The position numbers and the translations under genes were made by a program. A stretch of 64,000 nucleotides of DNA from Ganoderma boninense (taxonomy: Eukaryota > Basidiomycota > Agaricomycetes > Polyporales > Polyporaceae), in the NCBI GenBank assembly GCA_002900995.3, contig CM035305.1, positions 1,302,001 to 1,366,000 on the forward strand. Direction: 5' to 3'. This document shows positions 57,441-64,000 of the stretch, piece after piece. Under the pieces are notes generated by a model. The model was not told where the DNA came from and did no database searches. It saw only the letters and a program-made list of their open reading frames with translations. How positions within the stretch are numbered: the first letter of the stretch is position 1; every line of letters starts with the position of its first letter.

Positions 57441-58308
57441 ACCTTGTTCGTGGTCGTTTCCCATCCGACCCACCCGCCATGGCCCTTGTACTCGCCCTAC
57501 GCCTGGTCCAAGTCAGAACAGCCTGGTGTATACCGCTCGTTTTCTGTATTTGTTTCATGACTTCCAGCCTCAACAGCATCTCATCACCTAACCCGTCTTG
57601 CATGCCCCAGGCCGAGCTTCAAGTTGAAGGCAGTGGCAGCCTCGTTTCGGACAGCACGATCCGAACACTCTACGGTCAAATAATGACTCATCTCTGCAGA
57701 TGGTTACGGTGAACGGCCGCACTCTATCCTTCTCAGATGCATGCTGCGCTCAATCCTGACAGGAGCCATCATGACCCGTGTCAGCGGAGTCCACCTCCGC
57801 CATCGCCTCAGCGTTCCGCCCTCGGAGGCTTCGATGCCGCGGCCATTCTCTGTCGCAAATATCGCTCAAGGTGCGCAGGCTAAACACCTTTGGTTTATGC
57901 TAAGCCTTACCAGCTATGTACCGTAAATCTCGCATACAATGTTAGAACCGTTCAAGGGCCGCCGCCGACATCCTACGTTCCAGGATCTCATCAATATATA
58001 CAAAGCCATCTTTTCGCCGGTGCCGAACTGCACTCATCGGGACACCGATCTGAATCGACGCTCACTTGGGCGCGCAAGCAACCAAACTTTTTAGTCTTTC
58101 GTGAGAGATAGTGTTACGCCCTGCGCCAAATGAAGCTCTCACGCGCACCGAAGAATTCGCGCGACGACCGCCCTTCAGGGCCGACGCGATTCAGTACCAT
58201 GGTCTACCAGGTGGACCGAAACTCGCCCAAGCAGCACCATGGACCGGCTACCGTGGTCCCCGCATGGATTCCATATTATTTGCTCGTTCCCCAAGTTTGG
58301 GTGAGGAG
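57441..58308. other. Laccase 2 upstream region
   Basis: Promoter-side DNA between the repeat element and the TATA box. No gene was recognised. Confidence 0.5.
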
Positions 58309-58315
58309 TATAAAG
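58309..58315 (+). promoter_or_regulatory. TATA box (TATAAAG) of laccase 2
   Basis: A consensus TATAAAG lies 79 bp before the laccase 2 start codon. Confidence 0.65.
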
Positions 58316-58393
58316 AATACGCCGGAGGAGGACATGCAACCCAGCTCAAGCCCCACTTGAACTTTCCAATACGGCCCTTCTCTCATTTTCTCG

Positions 58394-60512
58394 ATGTCCA
58401 AGTTTCAATCGTTGCTCTCCTTCATCACCCTCCTTTTCGCTGCCTCTGTCTATGCCGGCATCGGTCCTAAGACCGACCTCATCATATCCAATGCAGACGT
58501 CGCTCCCGATGGCTTCACTCGTGCTGCTGTTGTGGTCAATGGGGTCTTCCCTGGACCCCTCATCACGGGGAACCAGGTCAGCTGAGTGTATGCTCCCCAT
58601 CCCCAAGACATTCACTGATATGTTCGTCAATCTATTCAACAGGGAGACCGGTTCCGGCTCAATGTCATTGATCAGATGACGAACCACACAATGTTGAAGA
58701 CAACTAGCATCGTATGCCGCCTTCAATTCCGAAATGTATACACATCTCATCGTCTTTTCTAGCATTGGCATGGATTTTTTCAGAAGGGCACGAATTGGGC
58801 GGACGGCCCAGCGTTCGTCAACCAGTGTCCGATTAGTAGCGGGCACTCGTTCCTCTACGACTTTCAAGTTCCGGATCAGTCCGGTAAGCTTTTCCCTTCG
58901 CGACGTTCTGGACACAGGGATACTCATGCCAGTTGCCCAGGTACATACTGGTACCACAGCCATCTATCTACGCAGTACTGCGATGGTCTCCGGGGTCCGT
59001 TCGTTGTATACGATCCCCATGATCCCCTCAAGAGGCTCTATGACGTTGATGACGGTCAGTTCCTGCAAGCATCATGGCTGCCATTCTGGGTATCTGACAT
59101 TAATATTTCACGCAGATTCGACTGTGATCACCCTCTCCGACTGGTATCACACTGCTGCCAAGCTTGGGCCGCGCTTCCCGTGAGTGCGCCCCGGCACGGG
59201 CCGCCGGAGGTCTTCCCAGGAAGAAGATTAATGCTAATGCTAGTTTGATATGGGATACAGGCTCGGATCGGACTCGACTCTCATCAACGGCCTGGGCCGT
59301 AGCACTACCAACGCCACGGCTGCACTTGCCGTTATCAACGTTAGGCGGGGCAAACGGTACGCGCTTTCTTGACGTCTAGTAGTGTGACAGGGACGCCAAC
59401 TTCGTTTGAATAGCTACCGTTTCCGCCTCGTGTCCTTGTCATGCGACCCCAACTATACCTTCAGCATAGATGATCATGACATGACTGTTATCGAGGCAGA
59501 CGGTATCGAAACTCAACCGGTCACTGTCAATGCTATTCAGATTTTCTCTGCTCAACGGTACTCTTTCGTAGTAAGTAATGCTCGCTCATTCGTTTCACGC
59601 CGCGGCTAAACAGTCACTTGCAGCTCACTGCGAACCAAGCTGTTGACAACTACTGGATCCGTGCCAATCCGAACTTTGGCAATGTCGGTTTCACGGACGG
59701 CATCAACTCTGCCATCCTGCGCTACTCCGGAGCTGACCCCGTCGAACCTACGACGTCTCAACAAGCGACCCAGAATCTCCTAAACGAGGTCGATCTCCAC
59801 CCCTTAGTCAAGAGAAGAACGGTATGTGCGACACATTTGGCACAATGCATAGAGACAATGTTCGATACTCACAATGCCCTTGTCTACAGCCCGGCCATGC
59901 TACTCAGGGCGGCGTTGACGTGGCTATCAACATGGTATTCAATTTCAACGGCTCGAACTTCTTCATCAACAATGCGTCCTTCACGCCTCCCACCGTCCCC
60001 GTCCTCCTTCAGATCCTGAGTGGCGCACAGTCTGCCCAGGACCTCTTGCCGGCTGGAAGCGTCTACACGCTCCCAATCAACAAGTCCATCGAGCTCACCT
60101 TCCCCGCCACATCTAATGCGCCCGGTACTCCCCACCCCTTCCATTTGCACGGCGTAAGTCCACACGTGCTCTCAATTGATCCTGCCAACGCACACTCACC
60201 TTGATTCTTTCATAGCACTCGTTTGCTGTCGTCCGCAGCGCCGGCTCCACCGTGTACAACTACAACAACCCCGTCTGGCGCGACGTCGTCTCGACGGGCA
60301 CCCCGGACGCGGGCGACAACGTCACGATCCGCTTCCAGACTGACAACCCCGGTCCGTGGTTCCTCCATTGCCACATCGACTTCCACCTCGAGGCCGGCTT
60401 CGCGGTCGTGTTCGCCGAGGATCCTGCCGACACCTCCCTCGCTAACCCTGTGCCGAAGGCATGGTCGGACCTCTGCCCGACGTATGATGCGCTGTCGACC
60501 GATGACCACTGA
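58394..60512 (+). CDS. Laccase 2 (multicopper oxidase, secreted)
   Basis: Secreted phenol-oxidising multicopper oxidase, clearly paralogous to laccase 1. Ten exons sum to 1563 nt, giving 520 residues: 58394-58576, 58643-58711, 58763-58883, 58941-59054, 59116-59179, 59261-59356, 59414-59570, 59624-59821, 59890-60153 and 60216-60512. The signal peptide is [20 protein letters not shown], then A. Copper motifs are [28 protein letters not shown] (split by the last intron) and [12 protein letters not shown]. Phe is again at the axial position. Seven of the first exons have exactly the same lengths as in laccase 1. Exon 9 (264 nt) equals laccase 1 exons 9 and 10 together (57 + 207). Confidence 0.97.
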
Positions 60513-61233
60513 GCGGCTCGTCAGACAGAACCTTGCACGGGCTCTTGAGACGGGTGTTCTGGCATCGGCCTAGAGCCTAGCCGGACCTTTGGGTTGCTAG
60601 TTCCCGAAGTGTTTTCCAACAACGGTGTATATTTATTTGATTGGCCTGTGTATACCCACTTCGTACTTTGGTCCATTTGTACAATGCGCTGTATAAATAT
60701 GGACTCTGAAATTTATTCCTTGGATTTCCTCTACCGTGTTATTGTGCGCACCTTCCCATTGTCGCGCGACGATGTCAGGTGTACCTTTGAACCCGAGTGC
60801 GAGCGTTGTCGCGCCGAGAACTTTTAGATGTCCTTTCTGCGGTGTGTCCATTAGACTATGTATACTGGTACCGGTTTCTTTTCCTTCCTGTCTGATGCTG
60901 ATGACCTCGGAAGACCTCGGCGTCGAGCACTGGTTTCTTTTCACACCGATCTCGTCCTCCTTCTCATGTCAACTTGTTTGATTGATAAATAAATATCCCC
61001 CACCGCCGAATTCCTTTTTACTCCACTCTCTTGTCCCATGACACCGATCGTAGCTACGCGATGTAGAAGAGTCCGCGCTGGCCGAACAGCCTAAGCTCAC
61101 GACTACAGATGGATTCCGTTCCGCCGCCGTGCGCAAGTCGCGCATCCATGAGAGAAGATCGCCCAGACACATCATATTTTCCCCAGGCAAGGACGGAACA
61201 GACTTTTGCCAAAGACCTCGAATAACCTTCCGG
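60513..61233. other. Laccase 2 3' flank
   Basis: 3' UTR and spacer. Short open frames on both strands lack protein character. Confidence 0.5.
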
Positions 61234-62410
61234 TTACTCAATAGTCGCGCTCGTGAATACCCCGAGCGCGCGTGGAATCTTCAGGCGGTCTTCTTCGCCT
61301 CCCACAGTACCAGTTCCGAGGAGAAAGGGGTCGTGATCCATCGGAATTGAACACGAGTATGTGACACTTCCGCCGTGCACGATCGCAGATTGGTTCGCGT
61401 CTAACTCCGCGACTGCGTTCGCATTCGGGGCAGACCCACATCGTGCAGCGCGTGCAAGACGAGCCATTAGCTTGTCGGCGGCAGTCGGAACGGCCCCATG
61501 ACGAGTACAACGACTTGGTCACCTTGACATCGTCGATGCTCTCCAACGTGCATGACGGAGGGATCGAGTACGCGGTGACTCGGCAGCCTTTTCTCGACTA
61601 GTGATCAGGCGGCGAGTCGCATACGCGTTGATCGTGAAAAGAAGTCGGTTTGCCCGGTGAGGTCCAGGGGACTGACACAACCCCGGACCCGGGCGACGGC
61701 GTCCTAGTGTACCGCTTGTGTGGTCCGCCGAGACTCTGCCAAGGACCGCCGCGCAGAGAGGCATGCCCGCCATGCAAGGGCATCTGGTCCACGAATGTAC
61801 TCGGCGTGGTGCAGTAGGGAAGGCGTCTCGCCCGTCAGGGTGTCGAATAGATTATAGAGCGATACCAACCCTCCGGGGATTCCGGGTTCCCCAGGGCAGT
61901 GATGGCCGCATCGACCTACGTTGATATCAAATACATACGTCAATGTCAAACGCGACAGGGTCAGATATAATTCACTGGAGGCGCCTACATAGCAAAAGGC
62001 CTCACGACCAGACAAAGACGTAAATGGGCAAATATACGTAACCACGCCCGACGGTATGGAGACTCAGTGGGACTGCTTGGGACTGCGAGTGACGTACCTC
62101 CTCGTACCTCGCGGTTAACCTGGGCGCCGAGTTGTCCACTTGACCGCCTTTCGAGCTGCGCGACAATCAGCGGCTTATACACAACCGCCAGCTCCGTCAT
62201 CATGCTCGCCGTGTTCCCAGGCCAAGTTACATTTGGCCCTGTCCCAACTACTACTTGGCCACGACCGGGTCGGACTCGTCCAAAGCCTCGGGCTCAGGCG
62301 GCGCACCCCTGCTCTTCGAATGGCCCGCTGAAAAGCCGCTAGCACCATTTTTGAGCCGATGATTGTCGCGTTGGTGCCTGGACTAAGGACATACATACTG
62401 GGCTTCAAAC
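61234..62410 (-). CDS. Weak, unrecognised multi-exon locus
   Basis: Protein-like segments on the minus strand are about 62240-62105 (VVVGTGPNVTWPGNTASMMT, then ELAVVYKPLIVAQLERRSSG), 61890-61745 (GGLVSLYNLFDTLTGETPSL, then HHAEYIRGPDALAWRAC) and 61467-61234 (DPFLLGTGTVGGEEDRLKIP, then RALGVFTSATIE and a stop). I could not link them into one frame, and no family is recognised. They may be exons of one gene or relics. Confidence 0.25.
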
Positions 62411-63521
62411 TCGGCTCATTAACGTGCGCTGCGAAGGGGGTGATGGGGAATGACCGGGTGCGAATGTAAGCAGTTGCCCAGCATGATCCTCGTTGCGTTT
62501 GGCCGCGGGCTAAACACGCCGATCAGGCCCGATCTTACCACTGCGTTTCGGGAGCCAAGCAATGCTGACATTCTTCAGGACAAAGAGGCCTTCAACTGCT
62601 GCCGTGAGGGCCAGCCGCTGTTCCTCAAGTGGGTAGCCATGGAGGCACTGGAGCTGTCCAGGTATCTGTGGCCTCAAATGAGCAAGTTAGTATAATCGGC
62701 TGATTGTCCCGGGTGTTGTGTCGACAGTCCACGCAAAGTCATGCATGATTCACCAAGAGAGAAAAGGGACTAGCACTAGAGGAGCGTTTCTCAGATTCTT
62801 GTAGAAACCCATGTCGTAATCTTGAACTTACCCTCGTTTTCTCACCGGATGCCGTCGGCGTGAACTTGGGTTCGAGTCTTCGTGTCGATCGCCGGACGGC
62901 AACAATGAGAGTGACTACCAGACGCGAGACGAGACTGAGGATCCAGTGACCGCATATTGAACTACATGGCTGTCGAGTTGTAGAGGGAAGTCCGAGTCTG
63001 ATCAAGTCGCATGATGATCGCCGAGAGCAGGAGCGTGACAGTCTGTCACATTGTGGGGCTGTGATCAATGCCGTCACTCTACCCGAATTCCTGCCGGTCG
63101 GCCCGAGCCCGGTAGCTTTCAAGTTCCAGCCACCTCCCTCCGGTACCAAACGTGTATCCTCCGTCCATACTGTAAGGCACATGAGAGCTGAAGACATGTG
63201 CGAATGTCATGACACACGTCTTAATAAGAGGGACAGCGAAGCTAATGGGACGGTCCACGAGCCACTGCACGATGCACTGACATCTCTCAGCGACGGCGAA
63301 CGTATTTGCCTGTGAGTGCTCGAATCGTGTGGCATGACATTGTAAACAATTAGGAATATCGATGATGTCGAGTACAATAAATCAAGATATGTGCAGTGAG
63401 AGGGTATCCGAGCCAGGAGTCCGTAAATTTTGGAGGACACCTGAAGATCGATAGTACCTATAATGTAAAGTCCGTTCGGGTCACCGAACCCAACACTCGT
63501 CATGGAGAACTTAGCACTCTC
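62411..63521. other. Intergenic region
   Basis: No gene is supported here. It includes the 3' flank of the dehydrogenase at the right edge. Confidence 0.45.
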
Positions 63522-64000
63522 CTAGCTCGACTTGGTGGCAATTTGCCTCGGTCCCTCTGCCTGGACCTTCCATACATACTGTAAAACCCATGCCCGCGGG
63601 AGCCACTGGAAGAACTTCCACATAATGGCTAAAGGCGCCAGCGTCAGGTACCTCGGCGGCTTCGGACGAAGCACATCGTCGACAACCTTCCGAGCGAAGG
63701 CGTCTGTGTCCATGGCCGTCCTCCGGAAGCACGCGGCCAAAGTCGTACCCATGGACGCGAGGTAATCCGAGTAAAGACCGGTCGCCGACGTGGCTGTGAT
63801 GGTCGTTATCGCTTTCAGCGCGATGGAGGACCTGACGATGCCCGGCGCGACGAGCACGACGTTGATGTTGAGCGGCGTGCACTCCATATAGAGCGTGTCG
63901 GTGATTGAGTGGACGGCCGCTTTGGCAGAGGCGTACACGCCTGAGAACGGCGCTGGGCTGCCGGATAGAATAATGAGTAAGCAAGACTATTCTCGCGCGA
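63522..64000 (-). CDS. Short-chain dehydrogenase/reductase, AYR1-like, 3' part only
   Basis: The last exon of an NADPH-dependent SDR, probably related to 1-acyl-DHAP reductase (AYR1). It has the catalytic Tyr-x3-Lys in GVYASAKAAVHSITDTLYME, then LNINVVLVAPGIVRS, the family's NVxxVxPGxVxS stretch. After it come TDAFARKVVDDVLRPKPPRY and a hydrophobic stretch (LAPLAIMWKFFQWLP) as in membrane-associated members. The stop is at 63522-63524. The exon begins after an AG at about 63988, and the catalytic Ser (ILSGSPAP) lies just inside. The Rossmann half is outside the window. Confidence 0.85.

Overview
The window is nuclear DNA from a filamentous basidiomycete. Genes are GC-rich, closely packed and cut by many 45-70 nt GT-AG introns. 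Two laccase genes, each with a high-redox type-1 copper site (Phe ten residues after the ligand Cys), point to a white-rot wood decayer, probably of the Polyporales. That placement is inferred, not shown.

Left part (1-22 kb): the 3' part of an NTE1 phospholipase; a small dsRNA-binding-domain gene; VPS33; a YABBY/HMG-like mini-gene; a large F-box/LRR gene; a divergent pair of the exosome cofactor LRP1/C1D and splicing factor SF3B5; a methyltransferase with long disordered regions; and a NIPA-type magnesium transporter.

Middle (22-46 kb): after a 3.3 kb stretch without a clear gene comes laccase 1. Its 3' flank and part of the next gene, the SprT/WLM protease WSS1, have been tandemly duplicated and have decayed. 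Then come EFM3, mitoribosomal mS35, a Dal5-type MFS permease, CCT7 and RAD5, with two weak or broken loci between them.

Right part (46-64 kb): a tRNA-Leu(AAG) beside an inverted copy of its own 3' half; a small secreted protein; a divergent Zn2Cys6/bHLH regulator pair; a long gene-poor tract; an unrecognised multi-exon gene; a roughly 2.3 kb element with long inverted repeats; laccase 2, 31 kb from laccase 1 and in the same orientation; another weak locus; and a truncated AYR1-like dehydrogenase running off the right edge.

The laccases are the only genes with a clear shared specialised role (lignin and phenol oxidation). The rest are core housekeeping genes: RNA processing, translation, DNA repair, membrane traffic and protein folding. 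Several exon models (SF3B5, LRP1, EFM3, WSS1, mS35, Zn2Cys6, both laccases) were assembled by hand from splice sites, and their reading frames sum exactly. No CRISPR, prokaryotic operon or phage structure is present.
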